A stretch of 28,039 nt of DNA from CAYMZB01 sp964394845. GTDB lineage: Bacteria > Patescibacteriota > Microgenomatia > Daviesbacterales > UBA10151. The position numbers and the translations under genes were made by a program. The notes beneath the pieces are model-generated. The model was not told the origin of the DNA, made no database searches, and saw only the letters and a program-made list of their open reading frames with translations. The stretch spans positions 1 to 28,039 of the forward strand of contig CAYMZB010000033.1 in NCBI GenBank assembly GCA_964394845.1, written 5' to 3'. Positions 22,025 through 28,039 of the stretch are shown piece after piece (position 1 is the first letter of the stretch; each line of letters opens with the position of its first letter).

Positions 22025-23031
22025 GAATTACAATCTAACAAAATCTTGCCGCATTGTCTGCTTTTCATAAGTGTCATAGCTTTTTCAAAATCTTTTAGTT
22101 TAAACTTGTGGGTAATTAAAGGGGAAAGGTCAACTTTTTTTGTTTTCAGCAGTTTGCTTGTTTGTTCCCAGGTTTCCCAAATCTTTCTTCCAAAAACAGA
22201 TAAAATTGTTAACTCTTTATTTATCATATATTTCCCCCAATCTATAGTGATCTTCTCTTTGGGAATGCCAAAAGCAATAAGCTTTCCTCCAATCCTGACA
22301 GCATCAAAAGCTATATCTATACCTAATCTATTGCCGCTCATTTCTAAAACTACATCGTATGTATTGTACTGCTTTTCAGGAAGAGCCTCTAAAATTCTGT
22401 CAAAACCCATTTCTTTAGCAACTTTTCTTCTATAAGGCTCATCATTAATCCCGACAATTTCTTTTGCACCGAAAGCTTTGGATACTGCTCCTGCGCAAAG
22501 TCCGGTAGGGCCAAGTCCCATTACTAATACTTTTTTCCCTTTTACTTCTGCTTTTGTTACAGCATGAACAGCATTGCCTAGGGGTTCTTGGACGCTCATA
22601 ATTTCAATAGGGATAGAAGGATCATTTTTCCAGGTAGTTTTAAGGGGGATAGTGGCATATTCTGCAAAGCCGCCGTCTCGTCCAATCCCAAAAAGATTCA
22701 TATTTTCACAAATATGGTAGTTTTTGATTTTGCACTGGTAACAATTCAGGCAGAAAATATGTGTTTCTGAAGATACTAAATCATCAATCTTGATGCTAGT
22801 CTGTTTTTTACTGTTAATTTCTAAAACTTTTCCCACCATTTCATGTCCAATTATTGTAGGAGGTTTAATATGCGCAGCAGCCCAGGGAATCCAATCATAA
22901 ATACCAATGTCCGTACCGCAGATTGAGGCATAAATAACTTTTACTAAAATCTCATCTTTTTGAGGTTTAGGGACAGGTATTTGTTTTAAAGTTACACCTG
23001 GATTAGGTTTTTCTTTTACAACTGCAAGCAT
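22021..23031 (-). CDS. tdh: L-threonine 3-dehydrogenase
   Basis: A 336-aa zinc-dependent medium-chain dehydrogenase. The catalytic zinc ligands C38 and H63-E64 fall at the same numbers as in E. coli Tdh; the structural zinc cysteines are C94, C97, C100 and C108. The NAD-binding stretch is VLVMGLGPTGLCAG. It oxidises threonine to 2-amino-3-ketobutyrate, which Kbl then splits. Stop and start of the pair overlap (ATGA), so this is a tdh-kbl operon. It is divergent from the citrate-cleavage genes; the intergenic region is 25 bp. Confidence 0.93.
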   Translation of the reverse strand: MLAVVKEKPNPGVTLKQIPVPKPQKDEILVKVIYASICGTDIGIYDWIPWAAAHIKPPTIIGHEMVGKVLEINSKKQTSIKIDDLVSSETHIFCLNCYQCKIKNYHICENMNLFGIGRDGGFAEYATIPLKTTWKNDPSIPIEIMSVQEPLGNAVHAVTKAEVKGKKVLVMGLGPTGLCAGAVSKAFGAKEIVGINDEPYRRKVAKEMGFDRILEALPEKQYNTYDVVLEMSGNRLGIDIAFDAVRIGGKLIAFGIPKEKITIDWGKYMINKELTILSVFGRKIWETWEQTSKLLKTKKVDLSPLITHKFKLKDFEKAMTLMKSRQCGKILLDCNS

Positions 23032-23056
23032 TGAGAGGGTATAATATCATAAAATT
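23032..23056. promoter_or_regulatory. Divergent promoters between tdh-kbl and the citrate-cleavage operon
   Basis: On the plus strand TATAAT at 23040-23045 precedes the ATG at 23057 by 11 nt. On the minus strand the AT-rich TATTAT/TTATAC stretch lies about 9 nt before the tdh ATG. With only 25 bp between start codons the two -10 regions overlap, so the operons may compete or be regulated together. Confidence 0.5.
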
Positions 23057-24202
23057 ATGCTTTTATACGAATTTGAAGGAAAAGAACTTTTTAAAAGTTG
23101 CAGGATAAATGTGCCTAACTCACAACTAATTAATTCTTCAGACCAAAAGATTACAATCAAAGCTCCGCTATTTTTAAAAACACAAACTTTATCCGGAAAA
23201 AGAGCAGAGGCCGGTGGAATAGTCAGTGTTAAGGATAAGGAGGAAAGCGTTAAGGGTGAAGTAGAAAAATTGTTCAGGAAGACTATTAATGGAGAGAAAG
23301 TAGAAAAAGTTTTAATAGAGGAAATGGTAGATTACGACAAAGAATATTATCTTTCTTTTTCATATAGTACAAAAATCAGAGGTCCTGTTTTAACATTTGG
23401 CAAAGGTGGAACTGGGGTAGAGGAGAAGAGTGCGGACATTTACCATTTGGATATTCTCAAAGGCTATAATGGAGAAAATGTGCCAGAAGAATTAGTTGAG
23501 ACAGTTAAAAAGCTGTGGGAAGTGTTTACAAAGTATGACTGTGAATTGGCTGAAATTAATCCTCTGGTTATTACTAAAAAGGGGAAAGTATATGCTTTGG
23601 ATGCCAAAGTTATTTTAGATGATGACGCTGATTTTAGAAGGGAAATTCAATTTACTGAAAGAAATCTTTTTGGCAGACCTTCAACTGATGCAGAAATTGA
23701 AGCCAGAAAAATTGATGAAAAAGACCACAAAGGCACTGCGGGTTCTGTTTATTGGGATTTGGATGGAGATATAGCAGTAATTGCAGCAGGAGGCGGAGGA
23801 TCTATTGTTAATATGGATGCGCTTTTGGCCTTTGGAGGCAAGCCAGCCAATTATACAGAATATTCCGGCAATCCCCCCGGAGAAAAATTGAAAAAGTTAA
23901 CTCAAATTGTTCTATCTAAGAAAGGGCTTAAGGGTTGCTGGTTTGTGGGAGGGACAGCCAATTTTACTGATATTTATGAAACTTTAATGGGCTTTGTAGA
24001 AGGCTTAAGAGAAATAAAACCAAAGCCTGTTTATCCAATTGTGATTCGTCGAGGTGGTCCAAGAGATAAAGAAGCGTTTGAAGCTTTGAGACGCATTGCT
24101 AAAGAAGAAGGATTTAATTTTCATATTTTTGGTAAGGAAACGCCAATGACAAGTACTGCCAAAATAATGGTGGATTTAGCATATGGCAATATTAGTGACT
24201 GA
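23057..24202 (+). CDS. ATP-citrate lyase / citryl-CoA synthetase, ATP-grasp and citrate-binding subunit
   Basis: A 381-aa protein with an ATP-grasp domain like succinyl-CoA synthetase beta (INPLVITKKGKVYALDAK around residue 175) and a C-terminal citrate-binding domain. The latter is diagnostic: GGGGSIVNMD, ANYTEYSGNPPGEK, ANFTDIYETLMGF, VIRRGGPRDKEAF and HIFGKETPMT match the citrate-binding domain of ATP-citrate lyase rather than SucC. With the next subunit it would convert citrate, ATP and CoA to citryl-CoA. The 3' end overlaps the next gene by 20 nt. Confidence 0.9.
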   Translation: MLLYEFEGKELFKSCRINVPNSQLINSSDQKITIKAPLFLKTQTLSGKRAEAGGIVSVKDKEESVKGEVEKLFRKTINGEKVEKVLIEEMVDYDKEYYLSFSYSTKIRGPVLTFGKGGTGVEEKSADIYHLDILKGYNGENVPEELVETVKKLWEVFTKYDCELAEINPLVITKKGKVYALDAKVILDDDADFRREIQFTERNLFGRPSTDAEIEARKIDEKDHKGTAGSVYWDLDGDIAVIAAGGGGSIVNMDALLAFGGKPANYTEYSGNPPGEKLKKLTQIVLSKKGLKGCWFVGGTANFTDIYETLMGFVEGLREIKPKPVYPIVIRRGGPRDKEAFEALRRIAKEEGFNFHIFGKETPMTSTAKIMVDLAYGNISD

Positions 24203-25076
24203 AAAAACTAGAGTGATAGTGCAAGGTATAACTGGTAAAGAAGGTTCTAAAGTGGCTTTACAGATGAGAAATTATGGCACAAAAACTTTAGCAGGAGTAA
24301 CTCCTGGAAAAGGCGGACAAGAAGTGCATGGGACTCCTGTTTATAACAGTGTTGCGCAAGCTTTGGAAAATCACCCGGGAATTAATGCTTCTTTTATCGC
24401 AGTTCCCAATTTCGCAGCCTATGGAGCAATGAAAGAGGCAATTGATAACAAAATCCCTTTAATTAATGTTTTAACAGAACATATCCCGATTGCCGATACT
24501 GCCAGGGTAATAGCGCTGGCTAAGAAAACTAGCGTGCGGATTGTTGGTCCTTCTTCTATTGGAATTATTTCTCCCGGGGTAGGAAAAATTGGATCAATAG
24601 GCGGAGATGATCCCAGGGGTGTTTTTTCAAAAGGTAATATTGGAGTAATATCTAAAAGCGGGGGGATGGCATCAGAAACCGCCTGGATTTTAACAAAGAA
24701 TGGTTTGGGTCAATCAACTGTAATTGGTATTGGCGGAGATATTTTGGTAGGCAGCAGTTTTGCGGATTTGATGGTGGATTTTGAAAACGATCCGCAAACA
24801 AAAGCAGTGGTAATTTTTGGTGAAATAGGCGGTACTTATGAGGAAGAAGCAGCAGAACTTATTAAGTCAGGAAAATTTACAAAAAAAGTGGTAGCATTTA
24901 TATCAGGGTTATTTGCCGAAAGGCTGCCTTCCGGGACTAAGCTTGGTCATGCAGGAGCAATAGTTTACGGAGAAAAAGGCAGTTATAAATCAAAGATTGC
25001 CAGTTTAAAATCAGCTGGAGTAGTTATTGCCAAAACTCCGGATGAAATACCAATGTTAATTCAAAATTATGGATAA
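24183..25076 (+). CDS. Citryl-CoA synthetase / ATP-citrate lyase, CoA-binding phospho-His subunit
   Basis: A 297-aa protein like succinyl-CoA synthetase alpha. The CoA-binding N-terminus (VQGITGKEGSKVALQM, GVTPGKGGQEVHGTPVY), GPSSIGIISPG, the ligase stretch IGVISKSGGMASETAW and the phospho-His motif LGHAGAIV (H256) are present. In Chlorobium-type AclA this domain is fused to the citrate-synthase-like lyase; here it ends where the lyase gene begins, with an 8-nt overlap. The separated arrangement resembles the citryl-CoA synthetase (CcsB) of Aquificales. A SucD role is possible in isolation, but the partner subunit has a citrate-binding domain. Confidence 0.88.
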   Translation: MAILVTEKTRVIVQGITGKEGSKVALQMRNYGTKTLAGVTPGKGGQEVHGTPVYNSVAQALENHPGINASFIAVPNFAAYGAMKEAIDNKIPLINVLTEHIPIADTARVIALAKKTSVRIVGPSSIGIISPGVGKIGSIGGDDPRGVFSKGNIGVISKSGGMASETAWILTKNGLGQSTVIGIGGDILVGSSFADLMVDFENDPQTKAVVIFGEIGGTYEEEAAELIKSGKFTKKVVAFISGLFAERLPSGTKLGHAGAIVYGEKGSYKSKIASLKSAGVVIAKTPDEIPMLIQNYG

Positions 25077-25812
25077 AAAATGGAAAACTAGCATATCAGG
25101 GATTGTGGATGGGGAAGTACATATTCATGGGTATAAAATCACAGATTTAATAGATAAAGTCAGCTTCACTGATGCAATCTGGCTTGAGTTGAAAGGCGAG
25201 CTGCCAACAGATAATGAGCAAGCTATGCTGGACGCTATTTTAATTTCCACTATTGATAATGGTTTGGGTCCGCCTTCCATTAACAATGCCAGAAACTCTG
25301 CTTCTGCCGGCAATCCCATGCAAGCATCAGTGGCAGCAGGAATATTAGGGGTGGGAGAATTCCATGGGGGAGCAATTGAGGAATGTGCAAGGCTTTTGCA
25401 AATGGGATTAACAGCAGAAAAATTAGTAGAAAAAGTAATTTCTTCAGGGGAACGGATTCCTGGATTTGGCCATAAAATTTATACAGAGGACCCAAGAGCC
25501 AGACAGATTTTTGCCAAAGCTAAAAAATTAGGTTTTTATGGAGAGTATTGTGATCTGGTAGTTTCAGTGGAAAAAGTTTTACAGGAGAAAAAAGGCAAAA
25601 AGATTCCCATAAATGTGGACGGCGCAATAGCAGCTGTTGTATCTGATATGGGATTTGATTATAGATTAGGAAAAGGCTTTTTTATTATTGGCAGGGTAGT
25701 AGGATTAGTGGCCCATATTTTTGAGGAGCTGATGAGAGAGAAACCATATAGAAGAATCCCTGATGAGGAAATAGAATACGATGGTATTCCCCCCAGGAAA
25801 CTGGATACTTGA
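25069..25812 (+). CDS. Citryl-CoA lyase (citrate-synthase-like)
   Basis: A 247-aa protein of the citrate synthase superfamily, close in length to stand-alone citryl-CoA lyase and shorter than true citrate synthase (about 370-430 aa). The catalytic residues are in place: H99 (EFHGGAIEE), H135 (GFGHKIYTEDPRA) and D184 (NVDGAIAAV). It would split citryl-CoA into acetyl-CoA and oxaloacetate. The C-terminal PYRRIPDEEIEYDGIPPR resembles the end of ATP-citrate lyase lyase domains. It is translationally coupled to the preceding subunit and ends at the start of a long hairpin. Confidence 0.88.
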   Translation: MDKKWKTSISGIVDGEVHIHGYKITDLIDKVSFTDAIWLELKGELPTDNEQAMLDAILISTIDNGLGPPSINNARNSASAGNPMQASVAAGILGVGEFHGGAIEECARLLQMGLTAEKLVEKVISSGERIPGFGHKIYTEDPRARQIFAKAKKLGFYGEYCDLVVSVEKVLQEKKGKKIPINVDGAIAAVVSDMGFDYRLGKGFFIIGRVVGLVAHIFEELMREKPYRRIPDEEIEYDGIPPRKLDT

Positions 25813-25867
25813 TACAATCATGTAAACTACGTTCATGATTAACTGAACGTAGTAAACTGATTGTATC
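25811..25867. repeat. Long imperfect hairpin after the citryl-CoA lyase stop codon
   Basis: GATACAATCA (25811-25820) pairs with TGATTGTATC (25858-25867), and CTACGTTCA (25827-25835) pairs with TGAACGTAG (25844-25852) around an 8-nt loop; a 6/5-nt internal loop separates the two stems. The left arm overlaps the TGA stop and the right arm abuts the next -35 box. No U-tract follows, so it is not a standard terminator; it may be an operator or an mRNA 3'-end stabiliser. Confidence 0.6.
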
Positions 25868-25898
25868 TTGACAAAACAAGCTCAAATATGTGTATAAT
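25868..25898 (+). promoter_or_regulatory. Consensus promoter of the 26108 leader transcript
   Basis: A perfect TTGACA (25868-25873) and a perfect TATAAT (25893-25898) are separated by 19 nt. Transcription should start near 25905, about 200 nt before the downstream start codon, a leader far longer than others in this window. Confidence 0.75.
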
Positions 25899-25906
25899 TA
25901 GATTAT

Positions 25907-25937
25907 AAATATTCCTTTCGGGGATTTTTGTTTTTTT
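25907..25937 (+). terminator. Promoter-proximal hairpin with U-tract
   Basis: ATTCC (25911-25915) can pair with GGGAT (25921-25925), extended by A-U pairs, and is followed by GTTTTTTT. It would be the first structure in the transcript. It could be an early pause or weak terminator; the stem is short. Confidence 0.35.
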
Positions 25938-25945
25938 AAAAGCAT

Positions 25946-26047
25946 ATGAAATATACAAACCTAAATAGACGTTTTATTGCAAAGCAACAAACTTGCTTTA
26001 TTAAAGAAAACAGCGGTTTAAGGGAGAAACCTGTTAAACGGGAATAA
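25946..26047 (+). CDS. Possible 33-aa leader peptide within the attenuator
   Basis: An ATG at 25946 opens a 33-codon frame ending in TAA at 26045-26047. It begins MKYTNLNRRFIAKQQTCF and ends REKPVKRE. It lies wholly in the leader of the 26108 gene; its 3' part covers the 5' strands of the antiterminator-like stem, and its stop lies 8 nt before the terminator stem. That geometry is what ribosome-mediated attenuation needs. There is no Shine-Dalgarno sequence, and a 33-codon frame can occur by chance, so translation is unproven. Confidence 0.35.
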   Translation: MKYTNLNRRFIAKQQTCFIKENSGLREKPVKRE

Positions 26048-26063
26048 TCTCGCCCAAACCGCT
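26012..26063 (+). promoter_or_regulatory. Antiterminator-like nested RNA structure
   Basis: Outer stem AGCGGTTT (26012-26019) with AAACCGCT (26056-26063); inside it GGG/CCC (26022-26024 with 26053-26055) and AGA/TCT (26025-26027 with 26048-26050); innermost CCTGT/ACGGG (26030-26034 with 26038-26042, one G-U pair). The 3' strand of the outer stem is the same AAACCGC that builds the downstream terminator, so the two are mutually exclusive. This is the design of a transcriptional attenuator or riboswitch. I do not recognise a known aptamer. Confidence 0.6.
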
Positions 26064-26083
26064 TCTTAAAGAGGCGGTTTTTT
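26056..26083 (+). terminator. Intrinsic terminator inside the leader
   Basis: AAACCGC (26056-26062) pairs with GCGGTTT (26074-26080), helped by inner CTT/AAG pairs, and a run of six T (26078-26083) follows. It lies about 25 nt before the 26108 start codon and would stop transcription before the gene unless the alternative stem forms. Confidence 0.75.
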
Positions 26084-26107
26084 ATTGGATCTTTTTAAGG
26101 AGAATTT

Positions 26108-26371
26108 ATGAGTATAGGAATTATTGAAAAGGATTTAGGAACAAAAGGCGGAGAGACATATAAGTTGTCGGGGCCATTCAAACCACAGGAAGCGAAAATG
26201 TTTTTATCTGATCAGGGTTTGGTGGAATTACGTACAGAAACTCGTCGGATTTTTATTCCAGCGGAAAAGTTTGGTTCTAATAAATATGGTATCTTTAGCT
26301 GGAAGCTAGAACAACCATCAGAGCCAGAGCAATTACATAAGAAAAAAGGTAGAAATAGGTTTGGTTTCTAA
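26108..26371 (+). CDS. Unknown 87-aa protein behind an attenuator-like leader
   Basis: A soluble, charged protein without Cys, signal peptide or membrane helix. Residues 1-70 look like a small beta-rich domain (TYKLSGPF, LVELRTETRRIFIPAEKFG, YGIFSWKLE); the last 17 residues are basic and probably disordered. The start is well supported by AAGGAG at 26097-26102, 5 nt upstream. It is the only gene here with a long structured leader and so is probably tightly controlled. No family recognised. The next promoter begins about 25 nt downstream, so it seems to be monocistronic. Confidence 0.7.
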   Translation: MSIGIIEKDLGTKGGETYKLSGPFKPQEAKMFLSDQGLVELRTETRRIFIPAEKFGSNKYGIFSWKLEQPSEPEQLHKKKGRNRFGF

Positions 26372-26395
26372 GAATAAAACAATTTTTTGTATTCT

Positions 26396-26424
26396 GTGAT
26401 ACGATAGCAAAAGTTAAATATAAT
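26396..26424 (+). promoter_or_regulatory. Promoter in front of the trpS remnant
   Basis: GTGATA (26396-26401), a 17-nt spacer and TATAAT (26419-26424) precede the ATG of the trpS fragment at 26436 by 11 nt. This may be the original trpS promoter. Confidence 0.5.
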
Positions 26425-26435
26425 CCGTATTAATC

Positions 26436-26495
26436 ATGAAACAAATTTTAACAGGGGATAGACTGGCCTCAGATAGTTTTTATTTTTCAATATGA
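26436..26495 (+). pseudogene. Truncated 5' fragment of trpS
   Basis: The 19-codon frame starts MKQILTGDR, closely matching the intact start at 27249 (MKRILTGDT), then leaves the family pattern and stops. Codons differ at most synonymous positions between the two copies (for example TTA against CTT, GGG against GGA), so it is not a recent direct duplication. The toxin-antitoxin pair lies between fragment and intact gene. Confidence 0.6.
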
Positions 26496-26545
26496 TATCA
26501 CTTATTGATATTGACATATGATATAATAAGCAGTATAATTAAAAT
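26491..26545 (+). promoter_or_regulatory. Promoter and operator-like repeats of the Phd/PIN module
   Basis: Perfect TTGACA (26511-26516), 17 nt, perfect TATAAT (26534-26539), then 6 nt to the ATG at 26546: a leaderless arrangement. TATGATAT occurs at 26491-26498 and 26517-26524 as a direct repeat, and TATCA/TGATA form an inverted repeat between them; both are candidate antitoxin sites overlapping the promoter. Confidence 0.75.
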
Positions 26546-26821
26546 ATGTTAAATACTAGTTTTATACCAGCTAGAAATCTACAAAAGTCTTATAAATCTA
26601 TTATTGAAGATGTTAAGAAAAAAAAGCGGGCAGTGGTTTTGACTACTAATAATAAACCTCAGGCTGCAATTGTTAGCCTGGAAGATTTAGAGAAGATCCA
26701 ACAAATTAAAGCTGCCCAAGCTTCTTTGGATATGCTTGAGTTGGCAGGCGAGAGTAGAGAAGAACTAAAAAGATTACCGTCTGATTTGCGTGAAAGGGCA
26801 AACGAAATTTTATATTCATGA
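26546..26821 (+). CDS. Phd/YefM-family antitoxin
   Basis: A 91-aa antitoxin. The N-terminal part, S-F-I-P-A-R-N-L-Q-K-S-Y-K-S-I-I-E-D-V, followed by K-R-A-V-V-L-T-T-N-N-K-P-Q-A-A-I-V-S-L-E-D, is the Phd/YefM DNA-binding fold. The C-terminal helix region would neutralise the PIN toxin encoded next, whose start overlaps this stop in ATGA. It is expected to repress its own promoter. Confidence 0.88.
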   Translation: MLNTSFIPARNLQKSYKSIIEDVKKKKRAVVLTTNNKPQAAIVSLEDLEKIQQIKAAQASLDMLELAGESREELKRLPSDLRERANEILYS

Positions 26822-27243
26822 TTCGGAGTGTAGTTGTTGATTCGGATTCTATATTTGCCTTATATAACCCTAACGACTCCTTAAATGTAAAAGCAACACG
26901 TACTTTTCGGCAGTTAATTACTCAAAACTTCCAACTCATTTATCCTACTTCAGTTCTTTTTGAGATAATATCATTGTTCCAGCGTGTTTTACCTACACCT
27001 ACAGTAACACATAAACTTATTGGTATGATCAAAAATGATTCTATGCTGCTGCATGTAGTTGATACGGATATTTTAAAAGAATCAGCTGCATTATTCGATC
27101 CGTTGGGAACTAAGAAAAATACCTTAATTGATTGTTCGGTGGTAGTGATTGCTAAAAAGATAAAAGCTGAGGCTGTATTTGCCTATGATAGTTTTTACCG
27201 AAAATGTGGGCTAAAACTTGCTGAAGAGTTAGTTAAAGAATAG
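26818..27243 (+). CDS. PIN-domain toxin (VapC-like)
   Basis: A 141-aa PIN-domain protein. Putative metal ligands are D8 (VVVDSDSIFAL), E49 (SVLFEIIS), D105 (TLIDCSVVVIAKK) and D124 (VFAYDSFYRKCG). It is predicted to be an Mg2+-dependent ribonuclease cutting tRNA or rRNA. Pairing with a Phd/YefM antitoxin rather than a ribbon-helix-helix one distinguishes it from the module at 10328-10996. The trpS start follows 5 nt after its stop, so trpS may be transcribed from the toxin-antitoxin promoter. Confidence 0.87.
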   Translation: MIRSVVVDSDSIFALYNPNDSLNVKATRTFRQLITQNFQLIYPTSVLFEIISLFQRVLPTPTVTHKLIGMIKNDSMLLHVVDTDILKESAALFDPLGTKKNTLIDCSVVVIAKKIKAEAVFAYDSFYRKCGLKLAEELVKE

Positions 27244-27248
27244 GTAAA

Positions 27249-28039
27249 ATGAAAAGAATACTTACTGGAGATACACCTACTGGAAAATTACATCTGGGAC
27301 ATTATGTAGGAACATTAGAAAATAGAGTAAAGCTTCAAGATGAATATGAAACCTTTATTATTTTAGCTGATGCTCATGCGCTTGCTGGTCAAACCCAAGA
27401 TTCGACTAACTTGGGATATGCTCAAGTAAAAGAAAATACTTTGCAGGTTGCAATGGATAATTTGTCTGTTGGGCTGGATCCTAAAAAAGTTACAATATTT
27501 ATTGAATCAGAAATTCCGGAAATCTATGAGCTGGCAGCAATTTTCAGTATGTATGTTTCTCATAATAGGGCATTACGAAATCCAACGATTAAGGATGAAA
27601 TTCAGATGAAAGGAATGGGTGATAAGTTTAGCCTGGGTTTTATTAATTACCCGATATATCAAGCGGCAGACATCTTATGCGTCAAAGGAGAATTAGTGCC
27701 TGTAGGTAAGGATCAAGAAGCTCATTTAGAGCAGACCAGAGAGATTGCCAGGATGTTTAATAAAATAACGCCTAATCTTTTCCCGGAACCGCAAGCTTTA
27801 ATTGGTAGAGTTGGGAAACTACCTGGGATAGATGGAAATCCGAAGATGGGCAAATCATTAGGAAATGCTATTTATTTATCTGATTCTGCAGAAGAGGTAG
27901 AGAAAAAAGTGATGAGTATGTATACAGATCCTAAGAGAATTCATGCAACTGATCCCGGAACAGTAGCAGGTAATCCGGTATTTATTTATTTAGATTCTTT
28001 TGGGATAGAAGAAGATAAGAATCAAATAGCAGAATACAA
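27249..28039 (+). CDS. trpS: Tryptophanyl-tRNA synthetase, 3' end outside the window
   Basis: The frame from ATG 27249 stays open to the window edge, giving 263 codons of an enzyme usually about 330 aa. Class I motifs are present: GDTPTGKLHLGHYVG near the N-terminus (HIGH equivalent HLGH) and PKMGKSLGN (KMSKS equivalent). GKDQEAHLEQTREIARMFN and NYPIYQAADIL are typical of bacterial TrpRS. It charges tRNA-Trp with tryptophan. It has no Shine-Dalgarno sequence and starts 5 nt after the toxin stop, so expression is probably coupled to the toxin-antitoxin operon. Confidence 0.95.
   Translation, partial: MKRILTGDTPTGKLHLGHYVGTLENRVKLQDEYETFIILADAHALAGQTQDSTNLGYAQVKENTLQVAMDNLSVGLDPKKVTIFIESEIPEIYELAAIFSMYVSHNRALRNPTIKDEIQMKGMGDKFSLGFINYPIYQAADILCVKGELVPVGKDQEAHLEQTREIARMFNKITPNLFPEPQALIGRVGKLPGIDGNPKMGKSLGNAIYLSDSAEEVEKKVMSMYTDPKRIHATDPGTVAGNPVFIYLDSFGIEEDKNQIAEY

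Noticed and set aside
25069..25812. True citrate synthase
   Set aside because: Too short and placed behind two citryl-CoA synthetase-like subunits; citryl-CoA lyase fits length and context.
25905..26085. Stand-alone structural RNA (6S, 4.5S/SRP or tmRNA)
   Set aside because: The ends do not pair as in 6S, no SRP loop motif is visible and the length is too short for tmRNA. An independent small RNA of unknown type ending at the terminator remains possible.
1..28039. CRISPR arrays, insertion sequences or prophage genes
   Set aside because: No regularly spaced direct repeats, transposase or phage structural gene was seen.

Overview
This AT-rich window most likely comes from a Candidate Phyla Radiation bacterium (Patescibacteria), probably of the Microgenomates type. 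The inference rests on gene content and order: a compact comF-dprA-yifB-yraN cluster, a stand-alone VirD4/TraG-like membrane ATPase preceded by a small unknown protein, a DUF5678-like protein, small toxin-antitoxin cassettes, short intergenic gaps, and many genes whose -10 box lies 6-7 nt before the start codon. UGA is used as a stop (for example at yifB), so the recoded UGA of SR1/Gracilibacteria does not apply. No marker gene fixes the lineage.

Layout. 1-123 is a cluster of short hairpins and a promoter. 124-3548 is a DNA-uptake/recombination operon (ComF, DprA, ComM/YifB, YraN). 3573-7178 holds a P2-type cation ATPase and a Fic AMPylase-like protein, each with its own promoter. 7229-10285 is a + strand run: Zn-ribbon protein, nucleotidyltransferase, cupredoxin-like protein, PAP2 phosphatase, small membrane protein, thioredoxin reductase. 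10328-12541 holds a VapBC-type module divergent from a nickel superoxide dismutase (sodN) and its maturation protease (sodX), with a palindrome over both promoters, then a ferredoxin-reductase-like flavoprotein. 12579-15218 is the VirD4-like pair. 15253-17984 holds tRNA-Ile(UAU), DUF5678, an atypical tyrosine recombinase, an FtsB/DivIC-like protein, a decayed RelE-type module, an initiator-like tRNA-Met and a GIY-YIG protein. 17973-19349 is an NRAMP-related transporter. 19404-20831 is tRNA(CAU) and a GlmU-like enzyme.

20828-25812 is the metabolic centre. Threonine dehydrogenase and 2-amino-3-ketobutyrate CoA ligase (threonine to glycine plus acetyl-CoA) face, across a short divergent promoter region, a three-gene citrate-cleavage system: an ATP-grasp/citrate-binding subunit, a CoA-binding phospho-His subunit and a citrate-synthase-like lyase. 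Together they form an acetyl-CoA node.

25813-28039 holds the strongest candidate for something undescribed. A consensus promoter is followed by a ~200-nt leader carrying a possible 33-codon leader peptide, an antiterminator-like stem and a mutually exclusive intrinsic terminator, ahead of an unknown 87-aa protein. After it lie a truncated 5' remnant of trpS, a Phd/PIN toxin-antitoxin pair, and a second, intact trpS start that runs off the window. All functional calls are from reading translated sequence; no database search was possible.
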